A stretch of DNA of 32,393 bases from Flavobacteriaceae bacterium UBA7433 (lineage in GTDB: Bacteria; Bacteroidota; Bacteroidia; Flavobacteriales; Flavobacteriaceae): the NCBI GenBank assembly GCA_002477565.1, contig DLQL01000072.1, positions 1-32,393 on the forward strand, in the 5' to 3' direction. A program made the position numbers and the translations under genes. A model generated the notes under the pieces. The model saw nothing but the letters and a program-made list of their open reading frames with translations. It did not search any database and was not told the origin of the DNA. Position 1 is the first letter of the stretch. The number at the start of each line of letters is the position of its first letter. Shown here piece by piece: positions 1-7,399 of the stretch.

Positions 1-1023
1 TTGACCAATGTACAAATTGACGGACAAGATGCAGATCCAGAAGCATCTTATGCAGCAGCGCCAACAGTAGACCCAACATCTTGGGCATGGATCAATACAG
101 ATCTTACAGGAGATGTGATTTTGGCGGGGAACATAACGTCTGATGTAACTTTGGACGCGACGAAGTCTTACTTATTGACTTCTTCTTATATCGTGGAATC
201 TGGAGCGAAATTGACCATTCCAGCAGGGACTCAAATCAAAGCCGTAGCCGGAGGAGCAGATGTATACATTGCGGTTTTAAAAGGAGCTCAAATAGACATC
301 CAGGGTACAGATTCTGAACCAGTAGTAATGTCTTCAGCTTCAGCAGAAGCTGGTGATTGGGGAGGATTGACAATTTGTGGAAAAGCAACCACCACTGCCG
401 GAATAGATGCAGAAGCAGAAGTAGGTGGATTCATTTATGGAGGTACGGAAGATGCAGACAATTCAGGATCTATCGAATATTTGGTAATGAAAGGAACAGG
501 TGCTCAAATCAATACAGAATCTCAATACAATGGTATCTCTCTTTATGCAGTAGGATCGGGAACGGTTATTGAAAATGTTTCAGTAATTAATGGAGCTGAT
601 GACGGTGTAGAGTTCTTTGGGGGAACAGTATCTGTAAAAAACATCTACCTTGAAAATAACGAGGACGATTCTATCGATTGGACAGAAGGATGGAACGGAA
701 CTGTTGAAAATGTCTACATCAAGCATACGATTGCAGGATTCTCTACCGCTTTGGAAGGAGACAAGGACAACAACAATCCAAAATTTATCAATCTAACAGC
801 GGTTTCTACTGTTGGAGGAACAGCCTTGCAATTCAAAAAGCAATCTGGAGGAACCATTACAGGTTTGTCTTTAGATGGATATGACAAGAATATTGACATG
901 AAAGACGGAGGAGATTTGTCGAATGTGCAAATTGACGGACAAGACGCTTCTACGACGGAAGCTTATGACGCAGCTGCATCTGTAGATGCATCAGGATGGT
1001 CTTGGAAGGATGCTACATTGTAG
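1..1023 (+). CDS. Repetitive right-handed beta-helix-like surface protein, 3' fragment
   Basis: This is the C-terminal 340 residues of a protein that begins upstream of the window; the first codon (TTG) is probably an internal Leu, not a start. It is rich in Gly, Asp, Thr and Val with short beta-strand-like repeats (for example SYIVESGAKLTIPAGTQIKA, then GDWGGLTICGKA), as in large secreted or surface proteins of Bacteroidota that are predicted to fold as parallel beta-helices. Residues 3-11 (NVQIDGQDA) recur at 308-316, so the visible part is one complete module of about 305 residues plus the end of the preceding one. Charged lysines are few. The chain ends ...SWKDATL with no obvious type IX secretion C-terminal domain, so export would depend on an N-terminal signal not visible here. 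A binding or adhesion role is inference; no catalytic motif is seen. A strong terminator follows at once. Confidence 0.75.
   Translation: MTNVQIDGQDADPEASYAAAPTVDPTSWAWINTDLTGDVILAGNITSDVTLDATKSYLLTSSYIVESGAKLTIPAGTQIKAVAGGADVYIAVLKGAQIDIQGTDSEPVVMSSASAEAGDWGGLTICGKATTTAGIDAEAEVGGFIYGGTEDADNSGSIEYLVMKGTGAQINTESQYNGISLYAVGSGTVIENVSVINGADDGVEFFGGTVSVKNIYLENNEDDSIDWTEGWNGTVENVYIKHTIAGFSTALEGDKDNNNPKFINLTAVSTVGGTALQFKKQSGGTITGLSLDGYDKNIDMKDGGDLSNVQIDGQDASTTEAYDAAASVDASGWSWKDATL
1..1023 (+). repeat. Coding repeat with 915-bp period (module ends at 1-105 and 916-1020)
   Basis: Bases 7-33 and 922-948 encode the same nine residues NVQIDGQDA and differ only at synonymous positions. The 35-residue stretches starting at base 1 and base 916 align without gaps, with about 18 identities including the W-x-W near the module end. 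The offset is exactly 915 bp (305 codons). This marks a tandem protein module of which at least one more copy should lie upstream of the window. Confidence 0.75.
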
Positions 1024-1044
1024 TCGAGCTCTTGAACCATCGAT

Positions 1045-1082
1045 AAAAAAAAAGGCAGATTCGCAAGAATCCGCCTTTTTTT
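1045..1082 (+). terminator. Intrinsic terminator after the surface protein gene
   Basis: GGCAGATTC (1054-1062), loop GCAA, GAATCCGCC (1067-1075): nine-base arms with one A/C mismatch, flanked by a nine-base A-run on the left and a seven-base T-run on the right. The GNRA-type tetraloop and T-tract are classic for Rho-independent termination. The A-run on the left would let it work on the minus strand too. Confidence 0.85.
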
Positions 1083-1222
1083 CTATTTGGGATTGTTTAC
1101 TAAAGGCTTGTACAAGACAAAGAAAGGAGCTACCGGCCTTTGGTCTTGCCTGGGTGAACAGATCATCAAAGCTCTTGCGACTCTTGAACAACAAGAATTT
1201 ACAAATCAATCCTAACTATTTG

Positions 1223-1305
1223 GCAACGTCAAAATCACAAACCACAATAAAAGGAGCCGTATATTTGACGCACACGAATCTATTTTATAAATTCGCAACG
1301 TCAAA
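1223..1305 (+). promoter_or_regulatory. Three CGTCAAA motifs and a stem-loop in the phosphate transporter leader
   Basis: GCAACGTCAAA occurs twice in direct orientation (1223-1233 and 1295-1305), and its core is inverted between them as TTTGACG (1264-1270). Motif centres lie about 36 bp apart. The inverted core and the second copy can form a compound stem: 1264-1270 with 1299-1305 (7 bp), then 1275-1279 with 1291-1295 (5 bp), then 1281-1283 with 1287-1289 around a TTT loop. The stem ends 27 nt before the PiT start codon. The first copy could pair with the same inverted core, which would be mutually exclusive. A TAnnTTTG-like box (TATATTTG, 1260-1267) overlaps the inverted motif but has no well-spaced -33 TTG. 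Operator or leader-RNA function is inference. Confidence 0.35.
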
Positions 1306-1332
1306 CCCAAACTGACTTAAACAAAGAACCCT

Positions 1333-3618
1333 ATGGACAACATTTATTTGTTGATGATTGCAGCCCTCGTAATTCTGGCAATCACTGATTTGATAGTAGG
1401 CGTGAGCAACGATGCGGTCAATTTTTTGAATTCCGCCATTGGATCCAAGGCAGTTTCTTTTAAAACCATCATGATTGTTGCGAGTTTAGGAGTCGCTGTT
1501 GGTGCTATCTTTTCAAGCGGCATGATGGAAGTAGCCCGCAAAGGAATTTTCAACCCAGGCGAATTCTACTTCAATGAAATCATGATTATCTTTATGGCGG
1601 TGATGATCACTGACATTCTCTTGCTTGACTTTTTCAATACCTTGGGTTTGCCTACTTCCACCACGGTTTCCATTGTTTTTGAATTGCTTGGCGCTGCGGT
1701 AGCCATGGCATTGATTAAAATATACAGCCAAGACGGCCATGGCATTGCCGAAGTACTTCATTACATCAACACAGAAAAGGCACTCGAAATCATTCTCGGA
1801 ATTTTACTCTCGGTAGTCTTTGCATTCTCCATTGGAGGCCTGGTGCAGTGGTTCTCTCGCTTGTTGCTGTCCTACGATTTTGAAAAGAAAGCCATTTGGG
1901 TAGGCGCATTGTTTGGTGGGCTCGCCTTGACAGCCATCACCTATTTTATCTTTATGAAAGGATTGAAAGGAACTTCTTATGCAAACAAATCATTTGAGAT
2001 TTTAGGTGGAGGTACCATGAAAAATTTTTTGGAAACTCAAGTGCTCAGAATCGTTATTGTAAGCTCTATTTTTTGGTCTCTGTTATCCTATGCTTTGATT
2101 TCCTTTGCGAAAACAAACATATACAAATTGATTATTCTGGTCGGAACCTTTGCTTTGGCATTGGCCTTTTCAGGAAATGACTTGGTCAATTTTATCGGGG
2201 TCCCTATGGCCGCTTACAATGCGTATAGCGCCTTTGTGGAATCGGGTCAATTGGCCACAGAATTTTCCATGGAAATGTTGGCAGGAGATAAGGTTCCGAC
2301 CAACAACTGGTTGTTGTTTGGTGCGGGGATGATCATGGTTTTGACCTTGTGGTTTTCAAGCAAGGCCAAAGGTGTCGTCAAAACCTCTTTGGACTTGTCC
2401 AGTCAGGGAGAAACCAAAGAGCGCTTCCAACCCAATTTTTTGTCGCGTGAATTTGTGCGCATAGCGATGGGCTTGTCTCAAGCATCCGCTTTTCTATTGC
2501 CCACTGCATGGCAAGCAAAAATCGACAAACAATTCCAAAGACCCACCGTAGTGATGTCCAAAGAAAAAGTACACGAATTGCCTGCCTTTGATTTGGTCAG
2601 AGCAGCGGTCAACTTAATGGTTGCAGCCGTATTGATCTCCATTGCCACCTCTTGGCAACTGCCTTTGTCCACGACTTATGTAACTTTTATGGTCGCGATG
2701 GGAACTTCTTTGGCAGACAGAGCTTGGGGAGCAGAAAGTGCCGTCTACCGTGTTGCGGGGGTATTGAATGTAATTGGCGGTTGGTTTTTTACCGCTTTTT
2801 GTGCCTTTTCTGCTGCTGGATTGGTTGCCTACTTGTTGAATTTAAATTTGAAACTGATGTTTCCCCTTTTGTTGGTCCTTGCCTTTGGATTGATCCTTCG
2901 CAGCTATTTGAAACACAAAAGCAAAAGCAAACAAGTAAAAGCAGAAGACCAGTTGAGCCTTGCCGAGAGCACCTCCATCCAAGGAGTCATTGAAGAAAGT
3001 GCCGACAACATTGCTTCTGTAATCAAAAGAGGAAACAAAATCTATGGCAATGCGGTCAAAGGATTGGGAAAACAAGACCTCAACTTGCTTAAAAAATGCA
3101 AAAAGAACATTGAAAAACTTTCAGATGAAGTAGACGAATTGCGAGACAATATTTTCTATTTTATCAAAAACCTAGACGATTCCAGTGTGAACGCCAGTAG
3201 TTTTTACATCAACATCTTGAGTTATTTGCAAGACATCACCCAGTCTTTGGAGTTCATCGTAAGAGCGACCAACAAACACGTCAACAACAACCACAAAGGA
3301 TTGAAAACGAGTCAGCTCAAAGAACTGGTTCAGGTAGAACAGGCATTGGACACCTATTTCAGTCAGATTCAAGCAGCTTTCGACTCCCGATCGTTTGAAC
3401 AGATCGGAGAGATTCTGAACGACCAAACCGTTTTTGACATGCTTTCCGAAAAAATTCAAAAACAAGTAGAACGCACCCGTACAGAAGAGTCCAGTCCAAA
3501 AAACACGACCTTGTACTTCGGACTCTTGTTGGAGACAAAAGATTTATTGACCGCTTCGATGAGCTTGCTCAATGAGTATTACGCGGCCAACCAAAGCTCC
3601 TCCGAAGTTTTGGAATAA
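1333..3618 (+). CDS. PiT-family inorganic phosphate transporter with C-terminal DUF47/PhoU-like domain
   Basis: This inner-membrane phosphate permease has 761 residues. It carries the duplicated PiT signature G-x-x-N-D-x-x-N: GVSNDAVN at residues 23-30 and SGNDLVN at 280-286. Each half also has a P-x-STT loop (GLPTSTT at 105-111 and PLSTTY near 440). Many hydrophobic helices fill roughly residues 1-540. The remaining 210 residues or so are soluble, charged and predicted helical (from SIQGVIEESADN near 550), as in DUF47/PhoU-like regulators that are normally a separate protein beside PiT genes. Such fusions explain the length, about 1.5 times a plain PiT, and are common in Bacteroidota. The family is generally driven by a proton or cation gradient. 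The gene stands alone, with its own terminator and an unusual leader. Start ATG 1333 follows an A-rich leader without a Shine-Dalgarno sequence. Confidence 0.92.
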   Translation: MDNIYLLMIAALVILAITDLIVGVSNDAVNFLNSAIGSKAVSFKTIMIVASLGVAVGAIFSSGMMEVARKGIFNPGEFYFNEIMIIFMAVMITDILLLDFFNTLGLPTSTTVSIVFELLGAAVAMALIKIYSQDGHGIAEVLHYINTEKALEIILGILLSVVFAFSIGGLVQWFSRLLLSYDFEKKAIWVGALFGGLALTAITYFIFMKGLKGTSYANKSFEILGGGTMKNFLETQVLRIVIVSSIFWSLLSYALISFAKTNIYKLIILVGTFALALAFSGNDLVNFIGVPMAAYNAYSAFVESGQLATEFSMEMLAGDKVPTNNWLLFGAGMIMVLTLWFSSKAKGVVKTSLDLSSQGETKERFQPNFLSREFVRIAMGLSQASAFLLPTAWQAKIDKQFQRPTVVMSKEKVHELPAFDLVRAAVNLMVAAVLISIATSWQLPLSTTYVTFMVAMGTSLADRAWGAESAVYRVAGVLNVIGGWFFTAFCAFSAAGLVAYLLNLNLKLMFPLLLVLAFGLILRSYLKHKSKSKQVKAEDQLSLAESTSIQGVIEESADNIASVIKRGNKIYGNAVKGLGKQDLNLLKKCKKNIEKLSDEVDELRDNIFYFIKNLDDSSVNASSFYINILSYLQDITQSLEFIVRATNKHVNNNHKGLKTSQLKELVQVEQALDTYFSQIQAAFDSRSFEQIGEILNDQTVFDMLSEKIQKQVERTRTEESSPKNTTLYFGLLLETKDLLTASMSLLNEYYAANQSSSEVLE

Positions 3619-3639
3619 AAACAAAGCAAACAACTTTTC

Positions 3640-3675
3640 AAAAAAGCGTCCAAAATATTTTGGGCGCTTTTTTTT
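3640..3675 (+). terminator. Intrinsic terminator after the PiT gene
   Basis: GCGTCCAAAA (3646-3655) pairs with TTTTGGGCGC (3658-3667), with one G-T wobble and an AU-rich tip. It is preceded by an A-run and followed by eight T (3668-3675), 22 nt after the stop codon. Confidence 0.85.
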
Positions 3676-3723
3676 AGGGGTATACACCCGGTAAATCAAA
3701 GGGTTTTTCTCTTTGTTTTTACG

Positions 3724-3731
3724 TACCTTTC
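3724..3731 (+). promoter_or_regulatory. Possible -7 box for the exonuclease gene
   Basis: TACCTTTC matches TAnnTTTG at seven of eight positions and sits 15 nt before the ATG at 3747, which would give a very short leader. No clear -33 TTG is seen at the usual 17-23 nt spacing. Confidence 0.35.
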
Positions 3732-3746
3732 ATTAAAACTCCAAAG

Positions 3747-4493
3747 ATGAATCTTTCCGTTTCCAAAGAGCACATTTTGTTTTTAGACATTGAAACCGTC
3801 CCGGAACACCAATTTTACGGTGATCTTTCGGACTTGCAAAAAGAACTTTTTGCCGAAAAAACAGCCAACCAACGCAAGGCGAAGGCACAAGGCGAGCCGG
3901 AGATCACTCCCGAAGAATTCTACCAGAGGGCGGGAATCTGGGCCGAATTCGGTAAAATTGTTTGCATTTCGGTGGGCTATTTTGCCCCCTTGGGAAAAGA
4001 GCGTTCTTTTCGGATCAAATCTTTTTTTGGGGATGACGAAGGGCAGTTGTTACAAGAGTTTAAAAATCTTTTGGACCGTCATTTCAACCACCCCAAACAC
4101 CTCTTGTGCGGACACAATGCCAAAGAATTTGACTTTCCTTACATCGCACGACGGATGATTGTCCATCAGATAGCATTGCCTTTAAAATTGAAACTTTTTG
4201 GGAAGAAGCCCTGGCAAATACCCCATTTAGACACCATGGAATTGTGGAAGTTTGGGGATTACAAAAACTACACTTCTTTAAAACTTTTAACGATGTTGCT
4301 TGGAATTCCTTCCCCCAAAGAGGACATCGACGGCAGTCAAGTTGCTGGAGTCTATTACCGCGAAAAAGACTTAAAACGAATCGCTGCCTATTGCGAAAAA
4401 GACACCCTAGCAGTTGCCCAATTGTTTTTGAGGTTCAACAACGAACCCTTGCTGACTGAAGAAGAGTGTGTCTTTTCGGATCCTGTTTTTTAA
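3747..4493 (+). CDS. PolB-like DEDDy 3'-5' exonuclease
   Basis: The 248-residue protein has a DnaQ-like ribonuclease H fold exonuclease core. All expected acidic residues are visible: motif I FLDIET (D14, E16), motif II in GHNAKEFDFPYI (D129), and motif III YCEKD (Y215, D219). The tyrosine places it in the DEDDy subgroup, matching the family of predicted exonucleases related to the proofreading domain of family B polymerases (Pfam DNA_pol_B_exo2). Two divalent metals bound by the acidic residues would cleave single-stranded 3' ends. There is no polymerase domain, so it acts as a stand-alone nuclease, presumably in DNA repair or nucleic acid turnover; the substrate is unknown. The next gene is also a DNA repair protein, but a promoter-like box separates them. 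Confidence 0.88.
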   Translation: MNLSVSKEHILFLDIETVPEHQFYGDLSDLQKELFAEKTANQRKAKAQGEPEITPEEFYQRAGIWAEFGKIVCISVGYFAPLGKERSFRIKSFFGDDEGQLLQEFKNLLDRHFNHPKHLLCGHNAKEFDFPYIARRMIVHQIALPLKLKLFGKKPWQIPHLDTMELWKFGDYKNYTSLKLLTMLLGIPSPKEDIDGSQVAGVYYREKDLKRIAAYCEKDTLAVAQLFLRFNNEPLLTEEECVFSDPVF

Positions 4494-4542
4494 CCCTTCA
4501 ACAAGCTGTTTTTTTGCATGTCTAGAGGATGTATTTTTTTAG

Positions 4543-4550
4543 TACTTTTA
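4543..4550 (+). promoter_or_regulatory. Possible -7 box for the alkyltransferase-like gene
   Basis: TACTTTTA matches TAnnTTTG at seven of eight positions, 15 nt before the ATG at 4565. A TTTG lies 26 nt further upstream, slightly beyond the usual spacing. If this is the promoter, the ATG at 4529 lies upstream of transcription and cannot be the start. Confidence 0.3.
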
Positions 4551-4564
4551 ACATAAAAAGCATC

Positions 4565-4906
4565 ATGCCAGAAGATCGTTTTTTTGAACGCTGTTATGAA
4601 GTTGCCAAGCAGATACCCTTTGGGCGGGTCACAAGTTACGGTGCCATTGCGCGGTATTTAGGAACCGCTCGCTCAGCGAGGATGGTAGGCTGGGCTATGA
4701 ATGCCTCTCATGGCAATGCGGCCATTCCAGCCCATCGAGTGGTCAACAGAAAAGGACTGCTCACAGGCAAACACCATTTCCAAGGAACAAACCTGATGCA
4801 GCAGCTTTTGGAAAGTGAAGGCATTGAAGTAGAGGACAACCAAATTCAAGGGTTTGACCTTGTTTTTTGGGATCCAAATACGGCTTTAGCGCACAGCCGT
4901 CCTTAA
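4565..4906 (+). CDS. Alkyltransferase-like protein (ATL, MGMT family without the active cysteine)
   Basis: The protein has 113 residues from the ATG at 4565, chosen over the ATG at 4529 because MPEDRFFERC matches the normal family start. It is the DNA-binding methyltransferase domain of O6-alkylguanine-DNA alkyltransferases: FFERCYEVAKQIPFGRVTSY, a recognition helix with an arginine in SARMVGWAM (R39), and NAAIPAHRVVNRKG. In active enzymes the acceptor motif reads PCHRV; here it is PAHRV (residues 55-59, A56), so it cannot accept an alkyl group. Family members of this kind (E. coli YbaZ/AtlA, yeast Atl1) bind and flip O6-alkylguanine and hand the lesion to nucleotide excision repair. The tryptophan present in E. 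coli AtlA is alanine here. Size and motif are sound; the repair role is by homology. Confidence 0.88.
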   Translation: MPEDRFFERCYEVAKQIPFGRVTSYGAIARYLGTARSARMVGWAMNASHGNAAIPAHRVVNRKGLLTGKHHFQGTNLMQQLLESEGIEVEDNQIQGFDLVFWDPNTALAHSRP

Positions 4907-4977
4907 AGCAAAATTCGCGTTGGCTTGCCTGCTTTGAATTCGCATTGCCTAGGGATGTATATGTGAAGTTTTCACAG

Positions 4978-4985
4978 TATCTTTG
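4978..4985 (+). promoter_or_regulatory. -7 box TATCTTTG for the mrp-nifU operon
   Basis: Perfect match to the Bacteroidota -7 consensus TAnnTTTG, 25 nt before the mrp ATG at 5011. This places transcription start near 4992 and argues for that ATG over in-frame upstream codons. No -33 TTG at ideal spacing is seen. Confidence 0.6.
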
Positions 4986-5010
4986 TAGCCTACAACACAC
5001 AAAGAAGAAA

Positions 5011-6135
5011 ATGAGCACGCACAAGCAAGATATATACAAAGCATTGGAAACCCTCACCGCTCCCGGAGAAGGGAAGAGTTTGGTAGCAAACAACAACGTA
5101 AAAAACGTGGTTGTATTTGGAGATGAGGTAGTGGTAGATGTTTCGATCAGCAATCCGACTCTACAAGCAAAAAAGAAAATAGAAACGGAGATTTCAAAAG
5201 CAATTCGCGAACAGGTTTCGGAAAAGTTACAGGTCAAAGTAAACGTTTCTACGATTGCCGCAGAAAAAAAACCAGACCCCGTTCAAGAAAAAAAACTTCC
5301 TGGCATTCAAAACATCATCGCCATTGCCTCTGGAAAAGGAGGAGTAGGGAAATCTACCATCACGGCCAATACAGCAGTCTCCCTATCCAAAATGGGCTTT
5401 AAAGTGGGGATTTTAGACGCGGATGTATACGGTCCTTCCATGCACTTGATGTTTGACGTAGCACAAGAAAAACCAATTTCTGTCCAAGAGGACGGACGAT
5501 CCAAAATGAAGCCTGTCGAAAATTACGGGGTTAAAATTTTGTCCTTGGGCTTTTTTACCAACCCAAACGAAGCAGTTATTTGGCGTGGACCGATGGCTTC
5601 CAAAGCGTTGAATCAAATGATTTTTGACGCAGCTTGGGGGACTTTGGACTTTTTGTTGATTGACCTGCCTCCAGGGACGGGAGACATCCACCTCTCCATT
5701 GTTCAGGCACTCCCCATTACAGGAGCTGTTGTGGTCAGTACGCCTCAAAACATCGCTTTGGCAGATGCCAAAAAAGGAGTGGCCATGTTCCAACAAAAAA
5801 ACATCAACGTTCCCGTTTTGGGAATCGTCGAAAACATGAGCTATTTTAGCCCTGAAGAATTACCTAACAATAAATACTATATCTTTGGACAGGACGGCGC
5901 AAAAAACCTCTCCCAAGACATCGAGGCTGCATTCTTGGGAGAAGTGCCTTTGGTACAAGGAATTCGGGAATCAGGAGACGTTGGGCGACCTGTCGCTCTG
6001 CAGGAAAACACCCTGTTGGAAACCGCGTTTTCAAGTCTCACCAAAAACATGCTTTCGGAACTGTTGAAGCGCAACAAAGATTTGCCAGAAACGGAAGTCG
6101 TAAAAATAACGACGATGAGTGGTTGCTCTCGTTGA
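5011..6135 (+). CDS. mrp: Mrp/ApbC family Fe-S cluster carrier ATPase
   Basis: The protein has 374 residues from the ATG at 5011, downstream of a good promoter box. Residues 1 to about 80 form an MIP18/DUF59 domain. A ParA/MinD-type P-loop domain follows: deviant Walker A GKGGVGKST (108-116), LDADVYGPSMH after it, and Walker B-like LLIDLPPGTGD. Such proteins bind and transfer Fe-S clusters to apoproteins in an ATP-dependent way in the cytosol. The usual bridging CxxC of bacterial Mrp, expected after ENMSYF (about residues 275-290), is missing: the sequence reads SPEELPNNKYYIFG. A single Cys lies near the C-terminus in MSGCSR. The NifU-like gene 49 nt downstream supports an Fe-S role and probable co-transcription. 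Confidence 0.92.
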   Translation: MSTHKQDIYKALETLTAPGEGKSLVANNNVKNVVVFGDEVVVDVSISNPTLQAKKKIETEISKAIREQVSEKLQVKVNVSTIAAEKKPDPVQEKKLPGIQNIIAIASGKGGVGKSTITANTAVSLSKMGFKVGILDADVYGPSMHLMFDVAQEKPISVQEDGRSKMKPVENYGVKILSLGFFTNPNEAVIWRGPMASKALNQMIFDAAWGTLDFLLIDLPPGTGDIHLSIVQALPITGAVVVSTPQNIALADAKKGVAMFQQKNINVPVLGIVENMSYFSPEELPNNKYYIFGQDGAKNLSQDIEAAFLGEVPLVQGIRESGDVGRPVALQENTLLETAFSSLTKNMLSELLKRNKDLPETEVVKITTMSGCSR

Positions 6136-6184
6136 CAAAACGGTTTGCAAGCGAAAGCTGCGTTCAAATTGAAAAATACAGCCT

Positions 6185-6430
6185 ATGGACACACAAAATT
6201 TGACACTGACGGTACAAAAAGCATTGGACGAAATTCGCCCTTTTTTGTTAGCGGATGGCGGGGACATTTCCTTGGTCTCCATCGAAGAAAATGTTGTAAA
6301 AGTAAAATTGGAAGGGGCTTGTGTGGGTTGTTCTATCAATCAAATGACCCTGAGAAATGGCGTCGAAGCCTCCATCAAAAAACACGCGCCTCAAATCGAA
6401 AAAGTCATCGATTTGAGCAGCATTCTCTGA
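6185..6430 (+). CDS. NifU C-terminal-domain-like Fe-S scaffold or carrier
   Basis: The 81-residue protein is the stand-alone NifU C-terminal domain (NFU type): an amphipathic helix ALDEIRPFLLADGGDISLV, two beta strands, and the cluster-binding C-x-x-C in EGACVGCS (C46, C49), then a helix with INQMTLRNGVEASIKK. NFU proteins dimerise, hold a bridging [4Fe-4S] cluster and deliver it to target enzymes. Length and motif are complete. It follows mrp by 49 nt in the same direction, so the two probably share a transcript and work in the same cluster delivery step. The main suf genes are 18 kb away in this window. Confidence 0.92.
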   Translation: MDTQNLTLTVQKALDEIRPFLLADGGDISLVSIEENVVKVKLEGACVGCSINQMTLRNGVEASIKKHAPQIEKVIDLSSIL

Positions 6431-6526
6431 GAGGCCTTTCCTCAAAAGAAGCAAGAGGATTTGTTTTCAAAAACCTTCTCCCCATCGAGCGAATCGGATT
6501 TTCACCTTTCACAAAAACTTAACGAA

Positions 6527-6556
6527 CAAAACAGGCACTGTTTTGAATTTTGTTTT
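6527..6556 (+). terminator. Possible terminator after the NifU-like gene
   Basis: CAAAACAG (6527-6534), loop GCA, CTGTTTTG (6538-6545) is a perfect eight-base inverted repeat, followed by a T-rich stretch (AATTTTGTTTT). GC content of the stem is low and the T-run is interrupted, so termination may be weak. Its right arm overlaps the possible -33 of the next gene. Confidence 0.4.
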
Positions 6557-6571
6557 AAACTTGTAAAGTTG
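6542..6571 (+). promoter_or_regulatory. Possible promoter for the DUF3108 gene
   Basis: TTTG (6542-6545), 18 nt spacer, TAAAGTTG (6564-6571, one mismatch to TAnnTTTG), 20 nt before the ATG at 6592. Spacing fits the flavobacterial TTG-N17-23-TAnnTTTG pattern. Confidence 0.4.
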
Positions 6572-6591
6572 GTGTAATAGTCAAAAATTTT

Positions 6592-7359
6592 ATGAAAAAA
6601 AGAATTTTCTTTTTGATGTTGATCTGCAGCATGACCGTCTTTTCTCAGCGAGACAAAGAGGCGTTTCAGTCTGGAGAATGGTTGAAATACCGCATTCACT
6701 ACGGCTTTGTCAATGCGGGTTATGCCACACTAAAAGTTGACGAGGCAGCTGACGAACAAAACGAACTCTTTCACTTTGTAGGCAAAGGGTGGACTGTTGG
6801 AATTACAAATTTATTTTTCAAGGTCAGAGACACGTACGAATCATTTGTAGACAAAGAATCGAGACACCCCAAACACTTTAAAAGAAGGGTCAATGAGGGC
6901 GGATACAAAATCCGAAGAGACATTTATTTTTATCCAGAAGAGAAAATCGCGAAGGTCGAAGATCACAAGAAAAAAACCATACAGGAAGTCACTATTTCAA
7001 AAGTTCAAGATTTGCTTTCGTCCTTCTACCTACTTCGCAACAGCGATGTGGAGCAACTCCAAATAGGAGAAAGTCTGCATTTGGACCTTTTCTTTGATTC
7101 AGAAACCTATCCTTTCAAACTCATTTATCTAGGAAAAGAAGTCATTTCAACAAAATTCGGAAAGGTTGCTTGTTACAAAATGAGGCCCTCTGTACAGTCG
7201 GGAAGGGTCTTTAAAGAAAAGGAAAGCTTGACTCTTTGGATTTCATCGGACAAAAATAAGATTCCCATCCGAATCAAAGCCTCTTTGAAGGTAGGATCCA
7301 TCAAAGTAGATTTGAAACAATACAAAGGATTGTCCCATCCTTTTCCCATTATTTTATGA
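6592..7359 (+). CDS. DUF3108 family exported protein
   Basis: The 255-residue protein has a cleavable signal peptide: MKKR, a hydrophobic core to about residue 17, and probable cleavage after FSQ (19). The mature part opens with GEWLKYRIHYGFVNAGYATLKV and alternates beta strands throughout (FHFVGKGWTVGITNLFFKVRDTY is split by turns), which is the DUF3108 pattern; members are periplasmic beta-rich proteins of unknown function. The end, including the SLKVGSIKVDLKQYKG segment, is also typical. It lies 40 nt upstream of an M23 lipoprotein gene in the same direction, so a role in the envelope is likely, but no activity can be assigned. Confidence 0.85.
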   Translation: MKKRIFFLMLICSMTVFSQRDKEAFQSGEWLKYRIHYGFVNAGYATLKVDEAADEQNELFHFVGKGWTVGITNLFFKVRDTYESFVDKESRHPKHFKRRVNEGGYKIRRDIYFYPEEKIAKVEDHKKKTIQEVTISKVQDLLSSFYLLRNSDVEQLQIGESLHLDLFFDSETYPFKLIYLGKEVISTKFGKVACYKMRPSVQSGRVFKEKESLTLWISSDKNKIPIRIKASLKVGSIKVDLKQYKGLSHPFPIIL

Positions 7360-7368
7360 GATTTGTTG

Positions 7369-7376
7369 TAAATTTG
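7369..7376 (+). promoter_or_regulatory. -7 box TAAATTTG for the M23 lipoprotein gene
   Basis: Perfect match to TAnnTTTG, 23 nt before the TTG start at 7400. It fits a start near 7383 and supports the TTG, since the next in-frame ATG lies far inside the protein. No well-placed -33 TTG. Confidence 0.45.
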
Positions 7377-7399
7377 GCGCGGACCAATTTCCGATTCTT

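Noticed and set aside
986..1315. Possible 109-residue gene after the surface protein
   Set aside because: It runs through the strong terminator at 1045-1082, overlaps the upstream gene and has no recognisable protein character.
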